Positions 11,322 to 20,174 are shown, numbered from the stretch's first letter. The stretch: DNA of 64,000 nt from Corynebacterium liangguodongii (GCF_003070865.1 NZ_CP026948.1:1612001-1676000), one strand, 5' to 3'. The notes: generated by a model not told the origin, from the letters alone. Program-made: numbers and translations.

Positions 11322-12365
11322 GTGACTGTTTCACCAGAAGGCCGAAAGCTCCTGCGCGTCGAGAAGCGAAACGCGCAAACCCCGATCGAGGCTAAGCCGC
11401 GGTGGATCCGCAACGCCGTGAAAACCGGTCCCGAGTACGAGGACCTGAAGAAGAAAGTGGCGGGCGCTTCCCTCCACACCGTGTGCCAAGAGGCAGGTTG
11501 CCCAAACATTCACGAGTGCTGGGAATCGCGCGAGGCAACGTTCCTCATCGGCGGGGCGAACTGTTCGCGCCGGTGCGATTTTTGCCAGATCAACTCCGCC
11601 AAGCCGGAGCCGCTCGACCGCGGCGAGCCCGCGCGCGTGGCCGAATCGGTGCGCGAGATGAACCTGAACTACTCCACGATCACCGGCGTGACCCGCGACG
11701 ACCTCGAGGACGAGGGCGCCTGGCTCTACGCCGAGGTCGTGCGCAAGATCCACGAGCTCAACCCGCACACGGGGGTGGAGAACCTCACCCCGGACTTCTC
11801 CGGCAAGCCCGATCTCCTCCAGGAGGTCTTCGAGGCCCAGCCCGAGGTCTTCGCGCATAACGTCGAGACGGTCCCTCGCATTTTCCGCCGCATCCGCCCG
11901 GCGTTCCGCTACGAGCGCTCCCTCGACGTCATCCGCCAGGCCCACGACTTCGGGCTGATTACGAAGTCCAACCTCATCCTCGGCATGGGCGAGACGCGCG
12001 AGGAGGTCCTCGACTCGCTGCGCGATCTTGTCGACGCCGGAACCGACATCATCACGATTACCCAGTACCTGCGCCCGGGCCCGCAGTACCACCCGATTGA
12101 CCGCTGGGTGAAGCCGGAGGAGTTCATCGAGTACCGCGACGCCGCCTACGAGATGGGCTTCGGTGCCGTCATGTCGGGCCCGCTCGTGCGCTCGTCCTAC
12201 CGCGCGGGCAAGCTCTACGTCGAGGCCATGGCGCACCGCGGCCGCGCGCTGCCGGACAACCTCGCCCACCTCGCCCAGACCTCCCAGGGCGATACCGCCC
12301 AGGAGGCCTCGACGCTGCTAGCTAAGTACGGCCCGTCGAAGGACACGCCGGTGGTGACGCGCTAG
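11322..12365 (+). CDS. lipA: Lipoyl synthase
   Basis: 347-residue radical-SAM enzyme that inserts two sulfurs into protein-bound octanoyl groups. Both iron-sulfur cluster motifs are intact: the auxiliary cluster ligands Cys55, Cys60 and Cys66 ([12 protein letters not shown]) and the radical-SAM ligands Cys81, Cys85 and Cys88 (CSRRCDFC). The C-terminal RSSYRAG motif that supplies the conserved serine is also present. It uses a GTG start 30 bases after lipB. A strong hairpin follows the stop codon and closes the gcv-lip block. Confidence 0.96.
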   Translation: MTVSPEGRKLLRVEKRNAQTPIEAKPRWIRNAVKTGPEYEDLKKKVAGASLHTVCQEAGCPNIHECWESREATFLIGGANCSRRCDFCQINSAKPEPLDRGEPARVAESVREMNLNYSTITGVTRDDLEDEGAWLYAEVVRKIHELNPHTGVENLTPDFSGKPDLLQEVFEAQPEVFAHNVETVPRIFRRIRPAFRYERSLDVIRQAHDFGLITKSNLILGMGETREEVLDSLRDLVDAGTDIITITQYLRPGPQYHPIDRWVKPEEFIEYRDAAYEMGFGAVMSGPLVRSSYRAGKLYVEAMAHRGRALPDNLAHLAQTSQGDTAQEASTLLAKYGPSKDTPVVTR

Positions 12366-12383
12366 GACACCACAGATTCCAGG

Positions 12384-12429
12384 CAACCCCGCCTCTCATG
12401 CCCCGCGGTGGGCACGAGAGGCGGGGTTG
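12384..12429. terminator. Bidirectional terminator after lipA
   Basis: A perfect 14-bp stem: CAACCCCGCCTCTC (12384-12397) pairs with GAGAGGCGGGGTTG (12416-12429). The loop holds a further small stem, TGCCC/GGGCA. It separates lipA from the convergent gene ending at 12447, so it can serve both strands. Confidence 0.85.
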
Positions 12430-12446
12430 TCTCTTAGTGGCCCGCC

Positions 12447-12821
12447 CTAGGCGGCAGGCGGGGCGGGAAACAGGATGGGAGGCACGAGGCCAGCCTGGTT
12501 GGCCACCTGGTAGATGCCCCCGAGGATGGTGGCGGAGACGCCAATCCACAGCAGAACCCAGCCGGCCTGCGTCGTCGCGAGGACCTCCTGCGTCGAGGAC
12601 CCGGCCATCGATGAGGCCATGGACGAGGCGAGCACCGGGGCGGTCTTGGGCGCGGCGCTGGGCAGCGTGAGATCGCCGGGGATCGGCCCCGAGGATTGCT
12701 GGGTGGTGTCTTTGCCGGACGTGTTGTCCTGGGCCTGCTCCGCGCTCGCCGGGGAGGTGGCGGAGAGCGCAAGAGCGGCCGCGGTGACGGCCGCGGCGAC
12801 GGTTGTCTTCGTGGTAGTCAT
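12447..12821 (-). CDS. Small secreted or membrane-anchored protein
   Basis: 124 residues with no family I recognise. Residues 1-27 form a textbook signal peptide (basic MTTTKTT, an Ala/Leu-rich core, then SPASA before Glu28). A Ser/Thr/Gln-rich linker with little hydrophobicity follows (28-85). A single hydrophobic segment near the C-terminus (about 88-110, WVLLWIGVSATILGGIY) would hold it in the membrane with a short Pro-rich tail. The ATG at 12821 is preferred over the earlier in-frame start because it begins the signal peptide and has AAGG upstream. It stands alone between the lipA terminator and the fatty-acid genes. The layout suggests a surface protein; function unknown. Confidence 0.7.
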   Translation of the reverse strand: MTTTKTTVAAAVTAAALALSATSPASAEQAQDNTSGKDTTQQSSGPIPGDLTLPSAAPKTAPVLASSMASSMAGSSTQEVLATTQAGWVLLWIGVSATILGGIYQVANQAGLVPPILFPAPPAA

Positions 12822-12953
12822 AGTGTGAAACCTTACTGTGAGGATGCGTATCCCGCACGCGGGAGCGAGGCAGGAAATACCCCTGGGCAGCACAAAGCTC
12901 CCCGCCTCAACGTGCGGGGAGCTCTATACGCGGCGCCTAGCGGGAGCAGCCCA

Positions 12954-14993
12954 CTAGCTCAGGTCGGTGCCGCCGTTGGTCATCATCGGGCGGTCGAGGA
13001 CGACCTGGGGGATCTTGAAGGCGTCGACAAGAGTCTCGGACCACGGGCCGAGCGAGTCGACCAGGTCGTTGACGGCGGCCTTCGCGGCCTTGGAGCGGCC
13101 CGCGGAGAGCGCGCCGTGCTCCTGGTACCAGTCTGCGTGCTCCACGATGGCATTGAGCGCGAAGAGGTCACGGACCTGCTCGAAGACGGCGCGGGCGGTG
13201 CTGCCCTCCTCCAGCTGCCCCTCGGCCTCGATCATGGACTGCAGCAGCATGCGATCGCCGTAGGCATCCGCCATGGCCAGCAGGTGGTCCTGGGCGCGGT
13301 CGATAACTTTCGCCGCCTCTGCCCGATCCATCTTGCGGGCGGACTGAACGCGGCGCACGAGCGACTCAAGCACCTGCTCTTCGCGGTACTGCAGAATGCG
13401 CAGCTGAGTGTCGGCCTCGAACAGCGAACCTGTGCCGGTGACACGGTCGGAAATGGTCTCAATACCTGCAGCGATGCCAGAGCGGCGCGCGAGGATGTCG
13501 CCGACGTTGGAGGCGACGTGCTTGGCGATGTCGAACGGAGACCAGCTCGCTGCCTCCCACCCGTAGGCGGTGAGCAGGTTCTTGCCCGCAAGTTGACGCA
13601 AAATTGTGTCGTCGCCTTCGAATGTGGTGAAGATGTCGACATCGGCGCGGAAGGTGGTCAGGAGGTTCTCCGACATGTAACCGGCACCGCCGCACGCCTC
13701 GCGGCAGGTTTGCAGCGTGGAATTGGCGTGGGTGGAGGCAGTGGCCTTAAAAATCGCGGCGAGGGTCTCCATCTCGCGGCCGGCGCGGTCCTGCTCCTTC
13801 GTCGGGCGGGCGGGGTCCCAGTCCCCGGCGAACTGGGCGTCGATCTGGTTTTGGAAGCGCTGCAGGATCGCGTTTTGGAAGGTCATCAGCGCGTACGACT
13901 TCGCCAACGGGATGAGCAGGCGGCGGCGGTGCTGACGGTAGTCGATCAGGCGCGCCTCCTTGGATTCGTCACCGGCCTCAAACTGGCGGCGCACGTTGGC
14001 GTACTTCACCGCCAGTGCCAGGCCAGCGCGGGTCGCGCCGGCGGCGGAGGCCCCCACACCCATACGGCCGCGCACAAGAGTACCCAGCATGGTGAAGAAG
14101 CGGCGGTTCGGGTTCTCGATGGGCGAGACGTAGGTGCCGTCCTCGGTGACGTCGGCAAACCGGTTGAGCAGGTTCTCGCGCGGGATACGCACGTGATCGA
14201 ACATGATCATGCCGTTATCCACGCCGAGCAGGCCGCCCTTGTGTCCGTGGTCGGATGTGGTCACGCCGGGAGCGTCGGTGCCGTCTTCCTCGCGGATGCG
14301 CACGATGAAGCAGTGCACGCCGCGGGACTCCTCGGAGTCCGGGGTGTAGAGCTGCGCGAAGACGGCGGCCCAGCGGCCGTCGCGCGCGGCGTTGCCGATG
14401 TAGGCCTTCTTCGAGCTTGGGGTCGGGGAGTTGATGATGAACTCCTGGGTCTCCGGGTCGAAGGTCGCGGTGGTCTCCACATGCTGGACGTTGGAGCCGT
14501 GGCCCATCTCCGTCATGGCGAAGCAGCCGAGCATGGAGAGATCCATCGCACCCTGGGCGAACTTCACGTGGCGCTCGGTGCCCAGCGCGTCGATCGCGCC
14601 GCCCCAGAGGCCGAACTGCACGCCGGACTTGATGCAGACAGAGTTGTTGACCTGGGCGATCAGCTCAAGCGAGGTCACGCCAGCAGTGACCTTGCCCTCG
14701 CCGCCGTTGAGCGGGGAGAACGACGGCTGGATCTCGCCGGACGCGGCGACGGCCTTGACCTTCTCCAGGTTCGCGGCGCGCAGCTCGTCGAGGCTGCCCT
14801 CGACTGGGGGCAGGAAGGAGGCGTCGTTAAGCAGCGGGCGCAGCTTGTTCTTTGCCTCGGCATAGGGGCCGTCGAGGACGTCGGCGAGCACGCCGGCGAC
14901 GGCAGAGTCACCCGGCACGGGAAGCGTGGCCGGGCGGTTCTTCTCCGGCTTCGCCTGCTTGCGATCGGCTTGGGTGGTGGTGGGTTGAGACAT
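12954..14993 (-). CDS. Acyl-CoA oxidase/dehydrogenase family protein
   Basis: 679-residue flavoenzyme for the first step of fatty-acid beta-oxidation. The flavin-binding stretch GCFAMTEMGHGSNVQHVETTATFDPETQ, the DHGHKGGLLGVDNGMI segment and the C-terminal TTFEGDDTILRQ, with probable catalytic base Glu459, read like the acyl-CoA oxidase (ACOX) branch rather than a short-chain dehydrogenase. So it may reduce O2 and make H2O2, but this is inference from motifs. Start: ATG at 14993 with AAAGG upstream; the open frame extends further but overlaps the thiolase in another frame. It lies 34 bases after the thiolase, clearly one operon with it. Confidence 0.85.
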   Translation of the reverse strand: MSQPTTTQADRKQAKPEKNRPATLPVPGDSAVAGVLADVLDGPYAEAKNKLRPLLNDASFLPPVEGSLDELRAANLEKVKAVAASGEIQPSFSPLNGGEGKVTAGVTSLELIAQVNNSVCIKSGVQFGLWGGAIDALGTERHVKFAQGAMDLSMLGCFAMTEMGHGSNVQHVETTATFDPETQEFIINSPTPSSKKAYIGNAARDGRWAAVFAQLYTPDSEESRGVHCFIVRIREEDGTDAPGVTTSDHGHKGGLLGVDNGMIMFDHVRIPRENLLNRFADVTEDGTYVSPIENPNRRFFTMLGTLVRGRMGVGASAAGATRAGLALAVKYANVRRQFEAGDESKEARLIDYRQHRRRLLIPLAKSYALMTFQNAILQRFQNQIDAQFAGDWDPARPTKEQDRAGREMETLAAIFKATASTHANSTLQTCREACGGAGYMSENLLTTFRADVDIFTTFEGDDTILRQLAGKNLLTAYGWEAASWSPFDIAKHVASNVGDILARRSGIAAGIETISDRVTGTGSLFEADTQLRILQYREEQVLESLVRRVQSARKMDRAEAAKVIDRAQDHLLAMADAYGDRMLLQSMIEAEGQLEEGSTARAVFEQVRDLFALNAIVEHADWYQEHGALSAGRSKAAKAAVNDLVDSLGPWSETLVDAFKIPQVVLDRPMMTNGGTDLS

Positions 14994-15027
14994 GGGTGGA
15001 ACCTTTCTCGAGGTGAGAGTGGATGAT

Positions 15028-16323
15028 CTAGCGCTCGATGATCGCGGTGACGCCCTGGCCGCCGGCCGCGCAGATGGAGACCAAGGTGCGCCCGCCGCCG
15101 TTTTCGACGAGGTTCTTCGCTGCGGTGGCGAGGATGCGCGCGCCGGTGGCGGCGAACGGGTGGCCGGCCGCCAGCGAGGAGCCCTTGACGTTGAGCTTGG
15201 AGCGGTCGATGGCGCCCAGCGGGGCGGCAAGGCCGAGGCGCTCGCGGCAGTAGGTCTCGTCCTCCCACGCCTTGAGCGTGGCCAGCACCTGGGAGGCGAA
15301 GGCCTCGTGGATTTCGTAGAAGTCGAAGTCCTGCAGGGACAGCCCGTTGCGCTCGAGCAAGCGGGGGACGGCGTAGGTCGGGGCCATGAGCAGCCCGTCA
15401 CCTCCGTGGACGAAGTCGACCGCTGCGGTCTCGGAGTCGACGAGGTAGGCCTGGGCCTCAAGACCGTGAGCCTGGCCCCACTCCTCTGTGCCGAGGAGGA
15501 CGGCGGCCGCGCCGTCGGTCAGCGGGGTGGAGTTGCCGGCGGTCATCGTCGCGGTGCCGCCGTGCTGGATCGCGTCCTGCTTGCCAAAGACGGGCTTGAG
15601 CTTCGCCAGCTTCTCCACGCTCGAATCAGGCCGCAGGTTCGTATCTCGATGAACCCCCAAGAAGGGGGTAACGAGGTCGTTGAAGAAGCCCTCGTCGTAC
15701 GCCTTCGCCAGGTTCTGGTGGGAGGCTGCAGCGAGCTCGTCCTGAGCTTCGCGCGAGATCTCCATCTCGCGGGCGGTGATGGCGGCGTGCTCACCCATCG
15801 ACAGACCGGTGCGGGGCTCGCCGTTCTGCGGCTGCTCCGGTGCCAGCTGGCTCGGACGGATCGAGCCGAGCAGCTTGATGCGCTCGCCAGTGGTCTTCGC
15901 GCTCGATGCCTTGATGAGGGTCTTGCGCAGCTTGTCGTTGACGGCCAGCGGAGCATCCGAGGTGGTGTCGGTGCCGCAGGCGATGCCGGCCTGGATGCGG
16001 CCAAGCGCAATCGCGTCGGCGACCTGGATTGCGGAGGTCAGCGAGGTGCCGCAGGCGTGCTGGATGTCGAACGCCGGGGTCGTCGGCGCGAGCGAGGAGC
16101 CAAGCACGCTCTCGCGGACGAGGCCGAAGTCGCGGGAGTGCTTGAGCACTGCACCGCCGACGACCATGCCAAGCTCCACGTCTTGGAGGCCATTGCGGGC
16201 GACGAGGCCCTCAATCGCGGCGGTGAGCATGTCCTGGTTGGAGGCGTTGGCGTATTCCTTGTTGGAGCGCGCAAACGGGATACGGTTGCCGCCGAGGATG
16301 GCGACTTTACGGGGCTGGTTCAC
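15028..16323 (-). CDS. fadA2: Acetyl-CoA C-acetyltransferase (thiolase)
   Basis: 431-residue thiolase that cleaves 3-ketoacyl-CoA with CoA, or condenses two acetyl-CoA. The nucleophile is Cys91 in QHACGTSLTS, with the His in YEIHEAFASQ and the second cysteine in CAAGGQGVTA at the C-terminus. A GTG start at 16323 gives NQPRKVAILGGNRIPF, the normal beginning; the frame continues upstream but into the promoter. The gene leads the operon with the acyl-CoA oxidase/dehydrogenase gene. It is divergent from fabG4/htdX, the arrangement I remember for fadA2 and fabG4-htdX in mycobacteria, which is why I use this symbol. Confidence 0.85.
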   Translation of the reverse strand: MNQPRKVAILGGNRIPFARSNKEYANASNQDMLTAAIEGLVARNGLQDVELGMVVGGAVLKHSRDFGLVRESVLGSSLAPTTPAFDIQHACGTSLTSAIQVADAIALGRIQAGIACGTDTTSDAPLAVNDKLRKTLIKASSAKTTGERIKLLGSIRPSQLAPEQPQNGEPRTGLSMGEHAAITAREMEISREAQDELAAASHQNLAKAYDEGFFNDLVTPFLGVHRDTNLRPDSSVEKLAKLKPVFGKQDAIQHGGTATMTAGNSTPLTDGAAAVLLGTEEWGQAHGLEAQAYLVDSETAAVDFVHGGDGLLMAPTYAVPRLLERNGLSLQDFDFYEIHEAFASQVLATLKAWEDETYCRERLGLAAPLGAIDRSKLNVKGSSLAAGHPFAATGARILATAAKNLVENGGGRTLVSICAAGGQGVTAIIER

Positions 16324-16372
16324 TTCTTGCCTGCTTTCAGCTACTGATCGTGGGACGGTTCGGTGAATTCTC

Positions 16373-16387
16373 GTTGTACTATACAAC
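16373..16387. promoter_or_regulatory. Palindromic operator candidate between fadA2 and fabG4
   Basis: GTTGTA-CTA-TACAAC is a perfect inverted repeat. On the minus strand it contains TATAGT (16378-16383), a good -10 for fadA2. On the plus strand TACAAC sits 17 bases before TAAGCT (16405-16410), a possible -10 for fabG4. One repressor here could block both promoters. No regulator gene is nearby. Confidence 0.55.
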
Positions 16388-16518
16388 ACAAATTAGTAGT
16401 GCTGTAAGCTAAATCACGGACGGATTATCGGGGCATCGCTCCCCACTACAGTAGAGCCGACCAAGACGTTCCACCGACCAGAATCCGGCTTACACACAGA
16501 ACTCACAAGGAGTGCACC

Positions 16519-17853
16519 GTGGCCAAAAAGGGCTTTCTCGAACAACTGATCAACTCCCCCCTCGCCGCCAAGGCCGGCGTCCCGCAGGGCTTCCCGCTGC
16601 GCCGCTACAAGCAGGGTGAGCCCGCGCTGCACGGCCCCGTCGTCGTGGGTGGTGCCGGCCGTCTTACCCAGGCGCTGACCCGCACCCTCGAGGGCCCCTA
16701 CAAGCTGCTCAAGGCCGAGGCCGATACCCCGCGCGCAGGCATCGTCTTCGACGCCACCGGCATCACCCGCCCCGAGGACCTCAACACACTGTTCGACTTC
16801 TTCAACCCGCAGATGCGCAAGCTCACCGACAACGCCCGCATCGTCGTCATCGGCACCACGCCGGAGCTCATCGAGGACACGGACGCCCGCATCGCGGCCC
16901 GCGCGCTCGAGGGCTTTTCCCGCTCGGTGGCCAAGGAGCTGCGCAAGTCCGCCACCGCCCAGCTCGTCTACGTCGATCCCGCGATTGATGAGTCGAACTT
17001 CACCGGCGTGGAATCCACCCTGCGCTTCCTGCTCTCCGGCAAGTCCGCGTACGTCGATGGCCAGGTCATCCGGGTGACCGATACCGCAGCCGAAGCCCCG
17101 GCCGATTGGGACGCCCCGCTGGCCGGCCGCCTCGCGGTGGTCACCGGTGCCGCCCGCGGCATCGGCGCCGTCATCGCAGAGACGCTGGCGCGCGACGGCG
17201 CGAAGGTCATCTGCGTCGACATCCCGCAGGCGGGCGAGGGCCTGGCGCAGACCGCGAACAAGGTCAAGGGAACCGCGCTGCCGCTCGACGTCACCGACCC
17301 GGCCGCGGCGGAGAAGCTCGCCTCGCACGCCGCCGAGCGCTACGGCCGCAAGATCGACGTCGTCGTCCACAATGCCGGCGTGACCCGCGACAAGCTGCTC
17401 GCCAACATGGACGCCGCTCGCTGGAACATGGTCCAAAACATCAACCTCGTCGCCCCGGTGCGCATCACCGAGGCGCTCCTTGAGTCGGATGCGCTTGGGG
17501 AGAACCCGGCGATCATCGGTGTGTCCTCCATCGCCGGCATCGCCGGCAACCGCGGCCAGACCAACTACGGCACCACCAAGGCCGGCGTGATCGGCTTCGT
17601 CAACTCCCTCGAGGCCCGCCTCGCGGGCATCGGCGGCAACATCAACGCCGTGGCCCCCGGCTTCATCGAGACCGACATGACCGCCGCGATGCCGACCGGC
17701 CCGCGCGAGGTGGGGCGCCGCATGAACTCGCTGCAGCAGGGCGGCCAGACCATCGACGTCGCCGAGACCGTGGCGTACTTCGCGGCGACCGCCTCGAAGG
17801 CCGTCAACGGCAACATCGTGCGCGTGTGCGGCCAGAGCATGCTGGGGGCGTAA
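16519..17853 (+). CDS. fabG4: High-molecular-weight 3-oxoacyl-(acyl carrier protein/CoA) reductase
   Basis: 444 residues, almost twice the length of ordinary FabG. It has an N-terminal flavodoxin-like domain without a cofactor motif (about 1-200) and a C-terminal short-chain dehydrogenase domain. The latter has the NADH-binding loop TGAARGIG (209-216), HNAGVTRD, and the catalytic Tyr350-x3-Lys354. This two-domain layout is that of mycobacterial FabG4, which reduces long-chain 3-ketoacyl-CoA. It uses a GTG start with CAAGGAG upstream. It overlaps nothing and is followed after five bases by the dehydratase, so the two act in sequence on 3-keto and 3-hydroxy intermediates. Confidence 0.9.
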   Translation: MAKKGFLEQLINSPLAAKAGVPQGFPLRRYKQGEPALHGPVVVGGAGRLTQALTRTLEGPYKLLKAEADTPRAGIVFDATGITRPEDLNTLFDFFNPQMRKLTDNARIVVIGTTPELIEDTDARIAARALEGFSRSVAKELRKSATAQLVYVDPAIDESNFTGVESTLRFLLSGKSAYVDGQVIRVTDTAAEAPADWDAPLAGRLAVVTGAARGIGAVIAETLARDGAKVICVDIPQAGEGLAQTANKVKGTALPLDVTDPAAAEKLASHAAERYGRKIDVVVHNAGVTRDKLLANMDAARWNMVQNINLVAPVRITEALLESDALGENPAIIGVSSIAGIAGNRGQTNYGTTKAGVIGFVNSLEARLAGIGGNINAVAPGFIETDMTAAMPTGPREVGRRMNSLQQGGQTIDVAETVAYFAATASKAVNGNIVRVCGQSMLGA

Positions 17854-17858
17854 GGGCC

Positions 17859-18779
17859 ATGAGCGAATACACCGTTTTGCCCGCCGTCCCCGAGCTCGAC
17901 GCGGTGATGAACCGCATCAAGCTGGGCATCCTGCCCATCGTGGGGACCTCGCACGTCGCCGATTCTGACCCGACCTCCCGCCTTGAGGTCCAGGGGGTGC
18001 GCGTCGACCCGACCCGCCTCGCCGACTACGTGCGCGCCACCGGCCTGCGCCTTGGCAACGAAGTTCCCCCGACGTACTTCTTCGTGGTCACCTTCCCCGT
18101 CGTCATGGAGCTGATGTCGCGGGCCGACTTCCCGTTTGCCCCCACCGGCGCGGTGCACGTTGCCAATGAGATCACCCAGTCCCGCGCCCTGCGCGTCGAC
18201 GAGTCCTACACCGTGCGCTCCCGCGGCGAGAACCTGCGCCCGCACCGCAAGGGCCTGCTCATTGACATGGTCACCGAGGTCTACGCCGAGGGCGAGTCTT
18301 CCGACGAGCCGGTCTGGTCGCAGGTCTCGACCTTCCTCGGCCAGGGCCAGAAGTTTGCCAAGTCCGCCCCTGTCGCGCTAAAGACGCGCGGGCTTGACGA
18401 CGCCAGGCAGCTGCCCTCCCCCACACTGCCCGAATCGACCTCGAGCGCCCAGCTGAAGGTCACCGCCGCGACCGTGCGCGACTACGTCGAGGCCTCCGGG
18501 GACAAAAACCCGATCCACACCTCCAACCTCGGCGCGAAGGTGTTCGGCTTCCCCGGCATCATCGCCCACGGCATGTACTCCGCCGCGGCGGTGCTCGGCA
18601 TCCTCGAGGGCAAGCTCGGTGGCGCGCTGCGCTACCGCGTCGAGTTCTACAAGCCCGTCGTCGTCCCGGCGCGCGCCGCCGAGTGGGCGATCGCGGACGA
18701 TGGCGGCGTGGCCATCCAGCTGCGCGGCGCCTCCAAGCCGGAAAAGCTCCACCTCAACGCGCGGGTTGATTACCTCTAG
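17859..18779 (+). CDS. htdX: MaoC-like 3-hydroxyacyl dehydratase
   Basis: 306 residues, a double hotdog-fold dehydratase/hydratase. The active-site motif is GDKNPIHTSNLGAKVFGFPG followed by IIAHGM, with Asp215 and His220 as catalytic pair. The N-terminal half is a second, inactive hotdog. It starts with ATG at 17859, five bases after fabG4, and is certainly cotranscribed. It would dehydrate (R)-3-hydroxyacyl thioesters made by FabG4, or hydrate enoyl-CoA in the reverse direction. The symbol follows the mycobacterial neighbour of fabG4 as I remember it. Confidence 0.87.
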   Translation: MSEYTVLPAVPELDAVMNRIKLGILPIVGTSHVADSDPTSRLEVQGVRVDPTRLADYVRATGLRLGNEVPPTYFFVVTFPVVMELMSRADFPFAPTGAVHVANEITQSRALRVDESYTVRSRGENLRPHRKGLLIDMVTEVYAEGESSDEPVWSQVSTFLGQGQKFAKSAPVALKTRGLDDARQLPSPTLPESTSSAQLKVTAATVRDYVEASGDKNPIHTSNLGAKVFGFPGIIAHGMYSAAAVLGILEGKLGGALRYRVEFYKPVVVPARAAEWAIADDGGVAIQLRGASKPEKLHLNARVDYL

Positions 18780-18801
18780 CCACGCGAGGAGGCACCGGTA
18801 G

Positions 18802-18837
18802 GCGCCCCACCCCCGCGAAACGGGGGGGGCGGGGCGC
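18802..18837 (+). terminator. Terminator after htdX
   Basis: GCGCCCC (18802-18808) pairs with GGGGCGC (18831-18837), and an inner run of C pairs with G. It ends with a short TTA. It separates the fatty-acid block from the DUF4191 gene. Confidence 0.75.
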
Positions 18838-18862
18838 TTAGTGCTGTGGGCCCCCTTTCGCA

Positions 18863-18868
18863 TATGGT
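18863..18868 (+). promoter_or_regulatory. DUF4191 gene -10 element (leaderless)
   Basis: TATGGT followed by seven bases and the ATG at 18876, consistent with transcription starting at the start codon. Confidence 0.45.
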
Positions 18869-18875
18869 TAGGGCT

Positions 18876-19664
18876 ATGGCAAACCCCAAGGATAAGGCGG
18901 CCGCGAAGGCGGCGAAGCAGGAAGAGCGCGCCGCGAAGCGCGCGAAGCGCAAAGACACCCGCGGGCAGCTCGTGCAGGCTTTCAACCTGCAACGCAAGCG
19001 CGATAAGGCGCTCATCCCGCTGATGGTCTTAAGCGTCGTCGGCGTCGCAGCCCTGTTCTTCCTCATCGGCCTGCTCTTTAACGGCCAGTGGTTCATGCTC
19101 GTCATGGGGCTTATCGCTGGTGCGATTCTCGCCATGATCATCTTCTCCCGCCGTCTCGAGCGCTCCATGTACGAGGAGGTCGGCAACACCCCGGGCGCTG
19201 CGGCGTGGACGCTGGAGAACATGCGCAGCACCCTCGGCATCGTCTGGCTGACCAAACCCGCAGTCGCGGCCAACCAGCACATGGATACCGTCCACCGCGT
19301 GGTGGGCAACCCCGGAGTCGTGCTCGTCGGCGAGGGAGACCCCGCCCGCCTCAAGCAGCTGATGAACCGGGAGCACAAGCGCGTCAACCGCCTGCTCGCA
19401 GGCGTGCCCATCCACGAGGTCTACGTCGGCGACGGCGAGGGGCAGACCCATGTGCGGGACCTGCAGAAAACGCTGCTGAAGCTGCCGAAGAACTACCGGA
19501 AGGACGACGTCTACACGATGTCCGCGAAGCTCGACGCGATGGACGCGCGCACCCGCCCCGGCCAGCCCGCCGGGCTGCCCGGCGGCCCTCTGCCGCGCGG
19601 CGCGCAGTCGATGTCCGGAATGAACCGCAAGATGCGCCGCATGCAGGAGCGCAAGGGCAAGTAG
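18876..19664 (+). CDS. DUF4191 family membrane protein
   Basis: 262 residues. The first 40 are highly basic (KDKAAAKAAKQEERAAKRAKR). Two transmembrane helices follow (about 45-70 and 74-93), then a cytoplasmic domain ending in a basic RKMRRMQERKGK tail. This matches the actinobacterial DUF4191 proteins found between lipA and glnA1 (Rv2219 in M. tuberculosis, from memory). Function is not known. It meets the RDD gene tail-to-tail with no gap. Here the gene is separated from lipA by the 6-kb fatty-acid block. Confidence 0.85.
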   Translation: MANPKDKAAAKAAKQEERAAKRAKRKDTRGQLVQAFNLQRKRDKALIPLMVLSVVGVAALFFLIGLLFNGQWFMLVMGLIAGAILAMIIFSRRLERSMYEEVGNTPGAAAWTLENMRSTLGIVWLTKPAVAANQHMDTVHRVVGNPGVVLVGEGDPARLKQLMNREHKRVNRLLAGVPIHEVYVGDGEGQTHVRDLQKTLLKLPKNYRKDDVYTMSAKLDAMDARTRPGQPAGLPGGPLPRGAQSMSGMNRKMRRMQERKGK

Positions 19665-20096
19665 CTAGCTATAAATCACGGTCGTGCCGGTAGCGCGATC
19701 GTGCATACCGCGGCCGCCGCCATCGACCATCGCGGCCGGCAAGACGAAGGCGGTCAGCGCGATGCGCACCGCCGCGCGCCACAGCCCGACGCGCTCTCCC
19801 GGGCGATCAACCCTGGCCACGCCCATGCCCAGCGCCATCATCCCCGGCGTGCGGGCGAAAAGCCAGCCGCAGATGAGCCCGAGGCCGATCCACAGGAAGT
19901 ACGTCAGCGTCGCGGTATCACCGAGCGCATCCGTGTAGAGCCGGGTAAATCCCGCGATCGCCCAGCACAGCGCCCAGTCGATCGCCACCGCGCCGGCGCG
20001 GCGCGCCACCGAGGCCTGCGCGCCGGGGCCGCTGGCGGGCAGCCCCAGGCCCTCGCCGGGGTAGGGCTGCACGGTCCGGGGGTGAGTATCAGGCAT
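19665..20096 (-). CDS. RDD family membrane protein
   Basis: 143 residues with the RDD pattern: ARRAGAVAIDWALCW in the first membrane segment (about 32-48), a second hydrophobic segment (YFLWIGLGLICGWLF) and a third around ALTAFVLPAAMV. The motif RTPGMMALGM is typical. RDD proteins are small polytopic proteins of unclear function, some linked to Na+/H+ exchange. The stop codon directly abuts the DUF4191 stop. Its ATG faces glnA1. The same gene precedes glnA1 in mycobacteria. Confidence 0.85.
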   Translation of the reverse strand: MPDTHPRTVQPYPGEGLGLPASGPGAQASVARRAGAVAIDWALCWAIAGFTRLYTDALGDTATLTYFLWIGLGLICGWLFARTPGMMALGMGVARVDRPGERVGLWRAAVRIALTAFVLPAAMVDGGGRGMHDRATGTTVIYS

Positions 20097-20174
20097 GAGG
20101 CCAGACTACTTCGCGGCCGGTGGACTAACTAAATCGCAGCGGGGAGAGACAGCGACGTTTCTGTACCATGGAGG

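Noticed and set aside
12696-15026. Open frame of 776 codons on the plus strand
   Set aside because: It lies opposite the acyl-CoA oxidase/dehydrogenase gene with full family motifs on the other strand; no ribosome site or recognisable domain.
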